From positions 1-38,854 of IMG/VR virus record IMGVR_UViG_3300048625_000042: a stretch of 38,854 bases of DNA; one strand, 5' to 3'. This stretch comes from a virus. The notes under the pieces were generated by a model. The model saw only the letters and a list, made by a program, of their open reading frames with translations, ran no database searches and had not been told where the DNA came from. Below are positions 14,240-22,504 of this stretch, piece after piece. Positions within the stretch are counted from its first letter, which is position 1. Every line of letters begins with the position of its first letter. The position numbers were made by a program, and so were the translations under genes.

Positions 14240-14780
14240 AGGCGTCTGCAAGGATGGCATCGTCGCCATTATCACCAGCAGCAACTGCTGTACGCTTCAT
14301 TGGTACAAGACACTCAACCTTATGACGTGTCTCACCTTGTGAGCCAGTGTAAGTAGTATACTTGTTCCATCCTGGTGTCTTAAGACCTTCAGCACGGTTA
14401 GCAGTAATACCAGCTTCTGTCAAATCTTCAAAGTAAACTGATGGTGCAGTAAACTGAAGAGTATGAGCAGTACCTGCCGCGCCAGTAGTCAAATTAACAG
14501 CAGTACCTGCAGCGGCATTTGCAGCAGTAGTAGCTAACTTGATAAGTCCTTGCCCTGCTACGATAGCAAAGTAAGTAGTGCCAGATGTCAAACCACCAAT
14601 AGCTGTGCCGCCACCATTTGTATAAAGAACAGGTTCGCCTATTTCATACATGTGACCACCAGCAGAGATGTCGATAGTTTCGTTTGTTAAGTTGACAGCT
14701 GTAGTAGCGTCAAAAGTAACTTTCTTAGTTAAGTTCTTTGGCTTAGAAGCCAGAGTATCTGTGTCAGACCATAGTGCCAT
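14238..14780 (-). CDS. virion structural protein (putative), 180 aa
   Basis: A Thr-, Ala- and Gly-rich protein. The core HMYEIGEPVLYTNGGG-TAIGGLTSGTTYFAI ... IKLATTAANAAAGTAV is the 'V-x-Y-x-NGGGT-x-IGGLT-x-GTTY' beta module repeated in phage tail-fibre and virion proteins. Here it occurs once. The start has CAAGGAG and a late promoter CATAAATA (14809-14816); a strong terminator follows, so it is expressed on its own at high level, as a decoration or head protein might be. The exact virion role is unknown. Confidence 0.6.
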   Translation of the reverse strand: MALWSDTDTLASKPKNLTKKVTFDATTAVNLTNETIDISAGGHMYEIGEPVLYTNGGGTAIGGLTSGTTYFAIVAGQGLIKLATTAANAAAGTAVNLTTGAAGTAHTLQFTAPSVYFEDLTEAGITANRAEGLKTPGWNKYTTYTGSQGETRHKVECLVPMKRTAVAAGDNGDDAILADA

Positions 14781-14807
14781 TTTTAGTTCTCCTTGTGTGG
14801 ACTATTA

Positions 14808-17600
14808 TTATTTATGCAATTTAGAATTGCCGAGATTTTTACGAGCGCCAGACTTTGATCCGACTTTACGACCAGCTTTTGGTGCATCATCATGATCAGT
14901 TTCTGGTTCATCCTTTTGAAGAGAACCACCATAACGTGAACCCTTCTTAACACCAGAACCACCACCTTGCTTAGCACCATCGTACTTAGCTTTGTATTCT
15001 GGAGTTCCTGGCCACATACCTTCTTTCAATGCTTGGAGCAAATCAGAAACAGTGTAACCTTCTTTACGAACTGGCTTTGGTGCCTTTTCGAAAGTTTCTT
15101 CGTGTGGCTTTTGACCAGCAGCATTTACCAAATCAGACTCAACAGCTGGCTTCTTATTCTTAGGAGCAACTGGTTTGTCTTTTTGTTCTGGAGTCATTGC
15201 AGCGATAGCAGCTTCTTCCAACTCAGCGTCTTCTTTACGTAGAGCACGACCGAGTGCCTTGTTGTGTGCTTGGCCAGTCTTATGTTCTGGTTCAGCATCA
15301 GGTACTGGATTGTTTAACTTAAAACGAGCACCACGAGAAGCATCCATCATCTTACGCTTTGTAGCGTTTTCTTTGTTGCGTTCTTCGATCTGTTCAACTT
15401 CTTCTTTTAAATCAGAGTGCTTGATCTTAGTCTTTGGACCATCATTGGCAGAGTGTAGATGAACATCATCACCTTGACGCTTGGCAGTCCAGTGACGACC
15501 ATCTTCAGTCTTGAACTTGTGTTCTTGGTTATCACTTAATGAGTGAATAGCTTTGTGATGTTCTGGGTGCATTGGAACAGAGAAAGAAGCACCATGGTGT
15601 GCAGTCTTCATAGTACCCCAAGAGTATTTCTTAGTCTCAACTTTAGCATAGGCTTCGTCGATAACTTCAACTTCTTCGTTCTGCTTAGCCATTCCAACTT
15701 TACCATTCTGTGGAATGCCCATTTTCTTCTGTAAGTCTTTCTTGTGTCCTTCATCATCTGGACCACCAAGAACTTCAGCTGCTTTCTTGGCAACTTTCTT
15801 AACAGCGTCCATTACACCTTCTTCAACTTTTTTCTTCTTTGATGGTGTATTAGTTAATGTAGGAATAGAATCATCGCCAGACGATTGTAATGTACCTTCT
15901 TTAACTAAAGTCTTGAATGATTTTAATCCCATTTCTTTCTCCTGAGTTTCTTCTGCTATACGTGAACGATTGATAATAGATTCTTCGATAGTCTCTTCTT
16001 TAAGAGACATAGCCTTTTCGTGATGTTCTTCAGACTTTTGAGCATGTGTATCTGCTACGCTATGACGACCCTTCTCAGAGTGCCACTGTGAAAGGTTTTC
16101 ATGATGGTCAGCCATATGCATATGGTAATCGAATGGTCTAGCTTGAGACTTAGCTGCTTCAGCAGAACGTTTGTTTTCTTCAGACTTTGCATAAGCATCA
16201 GACTCTTCAGACATTGTACGGATCTTAGAAACAATCTTACCGTATGTCTTAGCCTTTGGATCTTTTGGAGCGATAACTACTGGAGACTTTTTCTCATAAG
16301 CACCACGTTTTTCTTCTTCAGCCATAGCTTCCTCGTGAATCTTATAACCTTGCTTTGTGATATGAGCACGAGCTAAATGTTCCAACTCATGTTTCTTACG
16401 AGTAGTCAATGGAGTAGTAACATGACGTTCATGTTTCTTACCATCTTCAACTCCAGGCTTTGATACATTATACTTATAAGTGTGACGATATAACTCGCCA
16501 CCTTCGTCATCTTCACGTTTCTTTTTAGCGAAACCAGTACGGTTGTCGTGGACACTTTCCATCATCCCAGCTTTGCGCTTAAGCGCAGCAATGATGTGTC
16601 CACGAAACCCACCTTTATTTTTCTTATTGGATAGTTCTTGTTTGGCAAGATTCTTATCATCGAAGTCTTCGAATTGCATCTCTTCCTCTTTCATATGCTT
16701 AAAGTATTCTACTTGTTTTAATCGTTTCTTGGCACCAGCAAGTGTTGAAGATTTGCCGAGATTTTTATTACCGTGTTCGCTTTCAACTTCGTAACCACCT
16801 GCAACCTTTTCGATATGCTCATTGGTCTTTTGTGGAGCAGGTTTCTTTAGAAGTTCGTCTCCAGCTTTACGAGCAGAAGCTGCTTTCTCTTGCTCGCGTT
16901 GGAATGCTTTCTGCAGCTTCATTGCTGCAGTCATACGAACTTCCATAAATGATTGGTAGCTAATGGCTTCTTCTTTAATACCAGAACCATGACGAACATC
17001 CTTCATTAACTCATGAGCATGTTTATCAGAAACGTGAGCTGGAACGCCCTTACGGAATTCACCGAAGTTACCTGCATGGGCATGTTCGCGCATCTTTGTA
17101 CCAGACATTCCAGATGTACCCTCAGAGTCTGGATCACGTTCACCAGATGAGTGCATTGTGATAGACTTGAATTTAAAAGAACCATGCTTGTGTTCTTCAC
17201 CAGTGTTGTACTTGTGAAGAAGGTCATGCATTTCTTTATGGCGATCTGAACCAGCAACTACGTGTAGGTGTTCAACACCACTCTTATGTAGTGCAGCGGC
17301 ATGATGAAGAATCGTTGGTGATTCTTTAGAAGCAGCTTTAACATTAGTCTCTGAAGAGTAACGTTTGATATGTTTAATTTTCTGTTCAGCACTAAGAGGG
17401 TTTTTCTTAGCGTCTTGAGAGTGAGAAACGATTAGGCTATGTGGAGCATTATGTTCTTTGGCAACAGCATGTAGTTTATTGATAACTTCCATGTGGCCAG
17501 TTGTAGGTGGGTTCATTCGAGCAAATGACATAACATGGTGCTTTTCAGAACCATGCCCACCAGCATCTTTAGCTTCGAATAATTCTTTGAATGATTTCAT
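14808..17600 (-). CDS. NMNAT-like nucleotidyltransferase with long basic tail
   Basis: A 930-aa protein. Residues 20-210 are a nucleotidyltransferase of the HxGH superfamily: MNPPTTGH at 29-36 and MSGTKMR at 165-171 (the ISxTxxR site), with GERDPDS nearby. Such enzymes join NMN or similar to ATP to form NAD-type products. The rest is low-complexity, Lys-, Glu- and His-rich, with recurring EEVEQIEE/EEVEVIDE pieces common in marine T4-like phage proteins. The N-terminus MKSFKELFEA resembles T4 internal-protein capsid-targeting peptides. ATG overlaps the DUF6267 stop as ATGA. A packaged, injected protein is one option. Confidence 0.7.
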   Translation of the reverse strand: MKSFKELFEAKDAGGHGSEKHHVMSFARMNPPTTGHMEVINKLHAVAKEHNAPHSLIVSHSQDAKKNPLSAEQKIKHIKRYSSETNVKAASKESPTILHHAAALHKSGVEHLHVVAGSDRHKEMHDLLHKYNTGEEHKHGSFKFKSITMHSSGERDPDSEGTSGMSGTKMREHAHAGNFGEFRKGVPAHVSDKHAHELMKDVRHGSGIKEEAISYQSFMEVRMTAAMKLQKAFQREQEKAASARKAGDELLKKPAPQKTNEHIEKVAGGYEVESEHGNKNLGKSSTLAGAKKRLKQVEYFKHMKEEEMQFEDFDDKNLAKQELSNKKNKGGFRGHIIAALKRKAGMMESVHDNRTGFAKKKREDDEGGELYRHTYKYNVSKPGVEDGKKHERHVTTPLTTRKKHELEHLARAHITKQGYKIHEEAMAEEEKRGAYEKKSPVVIAPKDPKAKTYGKIVSKIRTMSEESDAYAKSEENKRSAEAAKSQARPFDYHMHMADHHENLSQWHSEKGRHSVADTHAQKSEEHHEKAMSLKEETIEESIINRSRIAEETQEKEMGLKSFKTLVKEGTLQSSGDDSIPTLTNTPSKKKKVEEGVMDAVKKVAKKAAEVLGGPDDEGHKKDLQKKMGIPQNGKVGMAKQNEEVEVIDEAYAKVETKKYSWGTMKTAHHGASFSVPMHPEHHKAIHSLSDNQEHKFKTEDGRHWTAKRQGDDVHLHSANDGPKTKIKHSDLKEEVEQIEERNKENATKRKMMDASRGARFKLNNPVPDAEPEHKTGQAHNKALGRALRKEDAELEEAAIAAMTPEQKDKPVAPKNKKPAVESDLVNAAGQKPHEETFEKAPKPVRKEGYTVSDLLQALKEGMWPGTPEYKAKYDGAKQGGGSGVKKGSRYGGSLQKDEPETDHDDAPKAGRKVGSKSGARKNLGNSKLHK
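14809..14816 (-). promoter_or_regulatory. T4-type late promoter CATAAATA
   Basis: The octamer CATAAATA lies within the last codons of the 930-aa gene. The predicted start is 14803, giving a 22-base leader with AAGGAG for the 180-aa virion protein. Confidence 0.6.
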
Positions 17601-18799
17601 TTTCTTACTTTCAACAAATTAGCTTTTGCAAACTCGGCACGGTTCACTAGTTTAGTTGGTTCATTGTCATGGTGAACAACAAAGCCTTCTGGCTTTGACT
17701 TCTGTCCAGCAATATGGTGTTCAAGACCACCTTCATGAGACTCTAAGTGTTTAACCAGAGTATTCTTGGCTTGATGTAGGTGGTGATGCATAGCAAACAT
17801 GTTGTCGTAGTGAGACTTGTTTGCTTCGATATGAGATTGATGTTCAGCACCTTCAGCAGTCTTCTTTGCTTGACCAGCTTCAGACTTTAGTTTACCGACT
17901 GCCTTTTCATAGTGTCCAGCAACATGAGACTTGAAACCAGATGCTGTTGGGATCTGATCATTCTTCACAGTTGAGTTGATGTAAGTAGCCATGTGGCCAC
18001 CTTCACCTTGATGGCGTTCAGTAGCTTTATACATAGAACCACTATGAGTATTATGAATATCTTTAGCAGCATTCATATGAGCATGGAACTTGTCTTGAGC
18101 ATCTTTAGGATAAGATACTTTGCTTGTATCGTGCTCTGGAGACTTTTGGTAAACGTCTTTATGTGTACCGAAACCTTCGCTGCTGTGCAGTGGCTTTGCA
18201 GACATAGACTCTAAATCTTTACCATGGTATTGTGTATGAGTCACAATACCAACTTTAGACTTCTTAACTTCATCTGCTTCTTTACCGTGAGCAGTATAAG
18301 TGATAGTGTTTGGAGTAAAAGAAGCAGAACCATTCTCATGGTGAGTAACGTCTGTCTTAGAGTGCATCAAGTCACCTTGATAAACACCAGACTTTGGTGC
18401 TACCTTTGGTAGATGATCCAATGCGGCTTTTAATTTATCAGCAAGACCTGGAGCATGACCATGATGCTTATCGATGTCAGAGTGAGAATAGTTAATCTTT
18501 GGAGTCTTGTTGAACGCAGACTTAGAAGCCACAAAGAACTTACCAGACTTTGGGTGATGGCCATAAACAACAGCTGGAGAACCGTCATACTTCATAGACA
18601 GATTCGAGTTCTTTGCGCCAGAAGACATATGAGTATGGGCACGAAGTAATGAACCATGTGCATGTTCAAAACCTTTTGGACCGTGCAATAAAGGACGATC
18701 TTCAGCGTGATGGATGTGCTTTAGCTTATCACCAGATGAATCAGATCCATGACCTAACGCATCTTTTTCTTCTTTTAAGTAAGTTAGAAACGACTTCAT
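17597..18799 (-). CDS. DUF6267-like protein with ligase-type motifs
   Basis: A 400-aa His- and Lys-rich protein. In order it shows MKYDGSP (69-75), YQGDLM (140-145), VGIVTHTQYHG (183-193), EGFVVH (371-376) and KLVNRAEF (383-390). These sit like motifs I (KxDG), III, IIIa, IV and V of ATP-dependent DNA/RNA ligases and capping enzymes. Lys70 would be the adenylated residue. I recall this as DUF6267 of T4-like marine phages. The N-terminus MKSFLTYLKE resembles a T4 capsid-targeting peptide with an L-x-E protease site. It lies one base after dps and overlaps the 930-aa gene. Confidence 0.6.
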   Translation of the reverse strand: MKSFLTYLKEEKDALGHGSDSSGDKLKHIHHAEDRPLLHGPKGFEHAHGSLLRAHTHMSSGAKNSNLSMKYDGSPAVVYGHHPKSGKFFVASKSAFNKTPKINYSHSDIDKHHGHAPGLADKLKAALDHLPKVAPKSGVYQGDLMHSKTDVTHHENGSASFTPNTITYTAHGKEADEVKKSKVGIVTHTQYHGKDLESMSAKPLHSSEGFGTHKDVYQKSPEHDTSKVSYPKDAQDKFHAHMNAAKDIHNTHSGSMYKATERHQGEGGHMATYINSTVKNDQIPTASGFKSHVAGHYEKAVGKLKSEAGQAKKTAEGAEHQSHIEANKSHYDNMFAMHHHLHQAKNTLVKHLESHEGGLEHHIAGQKSKPEGFVVHHDNEPTKLVNRAEFAKANLLKVRK

Positions 18800-18800
18800 T

Positions 18801-19238
18801 TTATCCCTTTAGTGAAGCACGTAGTTGCCAGCCATGCTTCTCATGTGTATCGATACGATCTGCAATAAAGTTGCAGAGACCTTGCTTATTGTCTTTCTGA
18901 GCAAGGGCGAATACTTTATTTAGGCTAGAGATGACTTCTACGTTTGCAGCTAAAGCTGAACGAAGCATACCTTCAATGTCTGGGATACCATTCTCTTCTT
19001 GAATAGTCTTGTGTTCATATAACTCTGAGATGCTCTTTGGAGCATAAGCATCTAATTTACGTAGGTTTTCTGCTAAAGGATCTACAGCACCATAGACATC
19101 ATCATATAAGTCTCCGAAAAACTCATGGTATTGGCTAAACTCAATACCTTCTGTATTCCAGTGGAATGAGTGTAGTTTAAAATACATTACGAATGTATTT
19201 GCCAGAGCTATTTTTAAAGCTGCTTGTAATTCAGTCAT
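18801..19238 (-). CDS. Dps-like ferritin-family protein
   Basis: A 145-aa four-helix protein. Dps proteins store iron and protect DNA from oxidative damage. The ferroxidase pattern is present: HSFHWN in helix A, YHEFFGDLYDDVY, then VDPLAEN-LRKL giving the D and E ligands. Overall length is close to bacterial Dps but lacks a long basic N-terminal tail. Similar genes occur in T4-like marine phages. It overlaps the upstream nucleotidyltransferase as ATGA and lies in the late operon from 20145. It could act in the infected cell or on phage DNA. Confidence 0.8.
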   Translation of the reverse strand: MTELQAALKIALANTFVMYFKLHSFHWNTEGIEFSQYHEFFGDLYDDVYGAVDPLAENLRKLDAYAPKSISELYEHKTIQEENGIPDIEGMLRSALAANVEVISSLNKVFALAQKDNKQGLCNFIADRIDTHEKHGWQLRASLKG

Positions 19239-20116
19239 TTGTTATTCTTTCTCCATGTTTTGAACGATTCTTTAAACATCGGATCAAATGGGTTTCTAAA
19301 ATCATCTGGACATACACCAGTGTGTTCTTTACCGCACTGACCACATGGATCTACTTTAATCTGTGGGTGCTTCTTTGTTTTTGTTGGCTTAGTTTCAGTA
19401 GGCTGCACGTCTTGAATCCATTTAGAAGTAAGTTTACCTGATGCTTCTTTTACTAGCAAGTGGTTAGAACCACGCTTGACGATCTCAAATTGTTCACCAT
19501 TTGATTCTACCATCTCTCCAACCTTAAAGATCTCTCCACGGAAATATTGTTCACGTAGATCATCTTTGACTAGGTTAATCTGTTCCTTGATTGCTTCTAA
19601 TCCTGACCCCATTCTAACATCGTTCATCAAACGACGAGAGTCGATCTCTCTTACAGCAGTTGGAAGACCCTTCTTGAATTCTTCGTACAACCCTTTGGAT
19701 GCGGCAGAACGAAGTGATTCATCAGAGTCTGGATCTTTCTCTCCAGCAGAGATAACCTCTACACCCAAACGACGGATAGCACCAGCTTTATCGGCGCTAG
19801 TTACAACTACGATATTCTTGTAGTTTTCTTTTAATTGTTTGATTAGGGCTGGAACTGCGTCCATGGACTCAACGAAGTTGGTCTTAGGAAACACCAGATT
19901 GAGATACTGGAGTTTCTTTTCTACTAATAGGGGATTCTTTTTGTGATCAGATGCAGAGGATGCATAGATTACGTGGTCTGCGCCTCTTTGTTCGGCGAGC
20001 TTTTTGACAGCCTTTACTACAAGTTCATGTCCCATTGTTGGAGGGTTAAACTTGCCACAGGCTAGAACCACCGTTTTGGATGGTAGTTCTTTTAGTAATT
20101 GTTTGTAATCTTTCAT
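19235..20116 (-). CDS. NMNAT-like nucleotidyltransferase, 293 aa
   Basis: A paralogue of the domain in the 930-aa protein. FNPPTMGH (23-30) is the HxGH-type nucleotide-binding motif, and GEKDPDSDESLRSAA aligns with the partner's ISxTxxR region but lacks the MSGTKM portion, so the second motif is degenerate. A C-terminal addition holds CGQCGKEHTGVC, a likely zinc knuckle. The N-terminus MKDYKQLLKE fits the same capsid-targeting pattern as its two operon partners. It is the first gene after the late promoter at 20145-20152. Activity may be altered; the substrate is unproven. Confidence 0.7.
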   Translation of the reverse strand: MKDYKQLLKELPSKTVVLACGKFNPPTMGHELVVKAVKKLAEQRGADHVIYASSASDHKKNPLLVEKKLQYLNLVFPKTNFVESMDAVPALIKQLKENYKNIVVVTSADKAGAIRRLGVEVISAGEKDPDSDESLRSAASKGLYEEFKKGLPTAVREIDSRRLMNDVRMGSGLEAIKEQINLVKDDLREQYFRGEIFKVGEMVESNGEQFEIVKRGSNHLLVKEASGKLTSKWIQDVQPTETKPTKTKKHPQIKVDPCGQCGKEHTGVCPDDFRNPFDPMFKESFKTWRKNNK

Positions 20117-20144
20117 TTAATCCATCTATAAAGTAGTATGTTCT

Positions 20145-20152
20145 TATTTATC
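20145..20152 (-). promoter_or_regulatory. T4-type late promoter GATAAATA
   Basis: The octamer GATAAATA lies just past the stop of the 332-aa gene. The predicted start is 20139, giving a 22-base leader. It would drive four overlapping or adjacent genes (293 aa, Dps, DUF6267, 930 aa). Confidence 0.55.
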
Positions 20153-20154
20153 TA

Positions 20155-21153
20155 TTACAATCTTTCTAACAATATTCTTAAGTATTTTGGACCAGTGTCG
20201 GAGGCAGTCGTCCCTCTAAACTGAAAGTCGATCTTATACTTACTATTATTGATAGTTCCTGTGAACTTAATCACAGCATATTTTCTCACACCAGCTTCTG
20301 GATACACATAAGAATCTTCATTGATTGGAGAAAGAGATATCTTGGCACGGGAACCTTTCGGGATCTTAGATACCTTAACGTCGCCAGCACCTTTCTTATG
20401 AATAACAACTACATCAGTGCCATATAACTCGGTTATAAAATCTTCGAGATTGGCTCTAACCTTTGAGTAGTTTACCTTAGTTGGTGTTTTACATCTATAC
20501 TTTAATCCAAAACCACCCATCTTATACCCGTCCATTCCAAGGTAAGTACACAACTCAACTTGGGTAGATCTACCAGCAAAGTATTGATCGATAGCAGCAG
20601 ATAAAATATAGAAAGACTTTGACATCTTCAGAGAACAGTAAATTTCTTTACCTGCTTTATTCTGTAGCGTAAGGTCTGTTAGTGTTCGTCCAGTGGAGTT
20701 ACTAACAGATAAGTGTTTACCATCAAACACCAGAGCACGTTTTTGGTTCTTAGAACCCATTGGAACAACGGTGTGTTTGTCTTTCTGGTTAATCTTCATC
20801 ACAGACTCCATCTGTGTGATAACGTCTTGGTGTTTTAGTTTATCTTTTTTAACACCATTCCAGTAATTAGTTAAGTCTAACTCAAGCTCATGCTCGAACT
20901 TAACACCACCTGCACCCTTTTGGATGATTGGTTTAAAAATAACATCACCAATTCCAATAATCTCAAACACATTTATACTGCTAGACTTTGATGCTTTGAA
21001 CACATCTTTAAAGGCAACCTTGTTTGCTTTAAGCCATTTACCAATAATGGTCTTAGAGTTTTCTCTATCTTTTGATTTTACAATGATGTCTTTTTTAGGC
21101 TGCTCAATAGTAGCATCCTTAAGTAATTTTTTAAATTCTTTTACGAAGTCCAT
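20155..21153 (-). CDS. conserved hypothetical protein, 332 aa
   Basis: A basic mixed alpha/beta protein. Stretches that stand out are GAGGVKFEHELELDL, KEIYCSLKMSKSFYILSAAI and GYKMGGFGLKYRCKTP. The 'E-H-E-x-x-L' and 'IYCSLK' segments would fit an endonuclease-like E and x-x-K layout but this is speculation. The ATG at 21153 lacks a clear Shine-Dalgarno, and a sigma70-like promoter (21164-21191) predicts a start only about 4 bases upstream. I do not recognise a family with confidence. Confidence 0.65.
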   Translation of the reverse strand: MDFVKEFKKLLKDATIEQPKKDIIVKSKDRENSKTIIGKWLKANKVAFKDVFKASKSSSINVFEIIGIGDVIFKPIIQKGAGGVKFEHELELDLTNYWNGVKKDKLKHQDVITQMESVMKINQKDKHTVVPMGSKNQKRALVFDGKHLSVSNSTGRTLTDLTLQNKAGKEIYCSLKMSKSFYILSAAIDQYFAGRSTQVELCTYLGMDGYKMGGFGLKYRCKTPTKVNYSKVRANLEDFITELYGTDVVVIHKKGAGDVKVSKIPKGSRAKISLSPINEDSYVYPEAGVRKYAVIKFTGTINNSKYKIDFQFRGTTASDTGPKYLRILLERL

Positions 21154-21163
21154 AGTTGACCCA

Positions 21164-21191
21164 ATTATAGTGTATCCTTTATTTAGGTCAA
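21164..21191 (-). promoter_or_regulatory. sigma70-like promoter TTGACC-N16-TATAAT
   Basis: On the minus strand TTGACC (21191-21186), 16 bases, TATAAT (21169-21164). Start would be near 21157, so the 332-aa mRNA would be almost leaderless. The -35 lies in the end of the upstream gene. Confidence 0.5.
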
Positions 21192-21878
21192 GCGATTATA
21201 CTTCCTATCCCATTTAGCGATCTGCTGGACAATCTTCTGAGGGGACACGTTATTTCTAAAGTCGTAGTTGAATGTCTTTAGAAAGTAGTGTAGAGTTTTA
21301 GAGTCTACTTTTCTCTTACATCGAGACAGTAACACATCTATATCGATGTTTGGTTTGAATACTCTGAAGTCTAGGTATACACAGTGGGCATATGCTTGGA
21401 TCTCATCAAACTCGGAAAGGTATCTTCTCTCCTCATCTTTCTTCTTATGCCCAACTCGTTTATATGGAACAACGTAGTTACTATAACTGTCGTCCCTACG
21501 ATCATACTGCATGAAATGGATTAGCTCATGCATGAGCGTTTGTATAAATCGGTATTTGAATCTATCCCATGACTCTGGAGTAAAGATATGAGAGTTGAAT
21601 TTTCTGGAATGGATGATTAAGGTGCATTGGCGATCTTCGGGAGAGTATTCTCCACCAATGGCGATGAAGTCTCGATAGACTTTAGCCTTAGATTTTTGTT
21701 CGATCCACTCGATTTTTGTACGCCACTTCTTGACGTAATTTGAAAGACCTAGAGAGTCATTTTCATACTTGTCTAGGTCTTTCCACACTTTAGCTGGAAT
21801 GAGTTTAGCACGAAATGGGCGCTCATAAAAGTTGAGCAGACCCATCCAGTCGTAGTTGGCGGTTTCTAGGAAATGCAT
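21183..21878 (-). CDS. HExxH metallopeptidase-like protein
   Basis: A 231-aa protein with HELIHFMQYD at 117-126, the HExxH zinc site of SprT and other gluzincin-like folds, after a hydrophobic LMHELI helix. A downstream E in YLSEFDEIQAYAH could be the third ligand. The rest is basic and aromatic. Start ATG at 21878 has GGGAGG but only 2 bases away, which is short; an internal ATG at 21845 is possible. It is last in the long replication and modification unit. T4-like phages often carry such proteins; substrate unknown. Confidence 0.6.
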   Translation of the reverse strand: MHFLETANYDWMGLLNFYERPFRAKLIPAKVWKDLDKYENDSLGLSNYVKKWRTKIEWIEQKSKAKVYRDFIAIGGEYSPEDRQCTLIIHSRKFNSHIFTPESWDRFKYRFIQTLMHELIHFMQYDRRDDSYSNYVVPYKRVGHKKKDEERRYLSEFDEIQAYAHCVYLDFRVFKPNIDIDVLLSRCKRKVDSKTLHYFLKTFNYDFRNNVSPQKIVQQIAKWDRKYNRLT

Positions 21879-21898
21879 AGCCTCCCAGAAAGTCTTGC

Positions 21899-22504
21899 TT
21901 AACTAAGTTGCTTCTCCAAATGTGCAAGGACTTTCGATTGTTCCTCTAAGTTAGTGTTATTGAACTCAGTAATGTAGGACATCAGGTCGAAATTAGACAG
22001 TATGTTACTATATTTAGTTTCTCGCCCTCTTAGGAATTGCTCGGATTGGTCGGAGCCTCGATCCTTATAACGCTGCTCTAGCATGGTCTGTGGAGCCTTT
22101 AAATAGACTACCTGAAGTTCGGTATTCGGGAGACCCATACAAAACTCTAGGAAAGACTGATTGAATACTCGGTCACCTTCGAAAAGGATGTTACAGTTAT
22201 GGGAGGCGATCCATTCTTGGAGTGGAGGTTGAACAGCCATAGAAAGACGATCTGTTCCAGCAAAGGTTTCACCCTCATCGTACTTACCCAGAACATACAA
22301 GTCTCGATCTTGGTTGTAGCTAGCAACTACTAACTTGGCTGGAGTAGTTTCGATCCAGCTTTTGTCTTCCATATACTTACGAAAGAGAGTAGTCTTACCA
22401 GTCCCTGGAACACCACCAACGGCGATAATCTTTCGAGTCTTCAGAGTGTTCTTGATCAACTCGACTTTGATCTCGTCTTGAACACCAAATTTATCAATCA
22501 TCAT
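21899..22504 (-). CDS. 5-hydroxymethyluracil DNA kinase-like P-loop kinase
   Basis: A 201-aa kinase. Walker A is GVPGTGKT (31-38). Two further blocks, YDEGETFAGTDRLSMAVQP (75-93) and ILFEGDRVFNQSF (106-118), match what I recall of the HMUDK family, which phosphorylates 5-hydroxymethyluracil in DNA as the step before its hydroxyl is displaced. It overlaps the second radical SAM gene (ATGATG junction) and closes the modification cluster. A general nucleotide kinase is the alternative, but the neighbours argue for HMUDK. The start may be one codon later (two ATGs in a row). Confidence 0.7.
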   Translation of the reverse strand: MMIDKFGVQDEIKVELIKNTLKTRKIIAVGGVPGTGKTTLFRKYMEDKSWIETTPAKLVVASYNQDRDLYVLGKYDEGETFAGTDRLSMAVQPPLQEWIASHNCNILFEGDRVFNQSFLEFCMGLPNTELQVVYLKAPQTMLEQRYKDRGSDQSEQFLRGRETKYSNILSNFDLMSYITEFNNTNLEEQSKVLAHLEKQLS

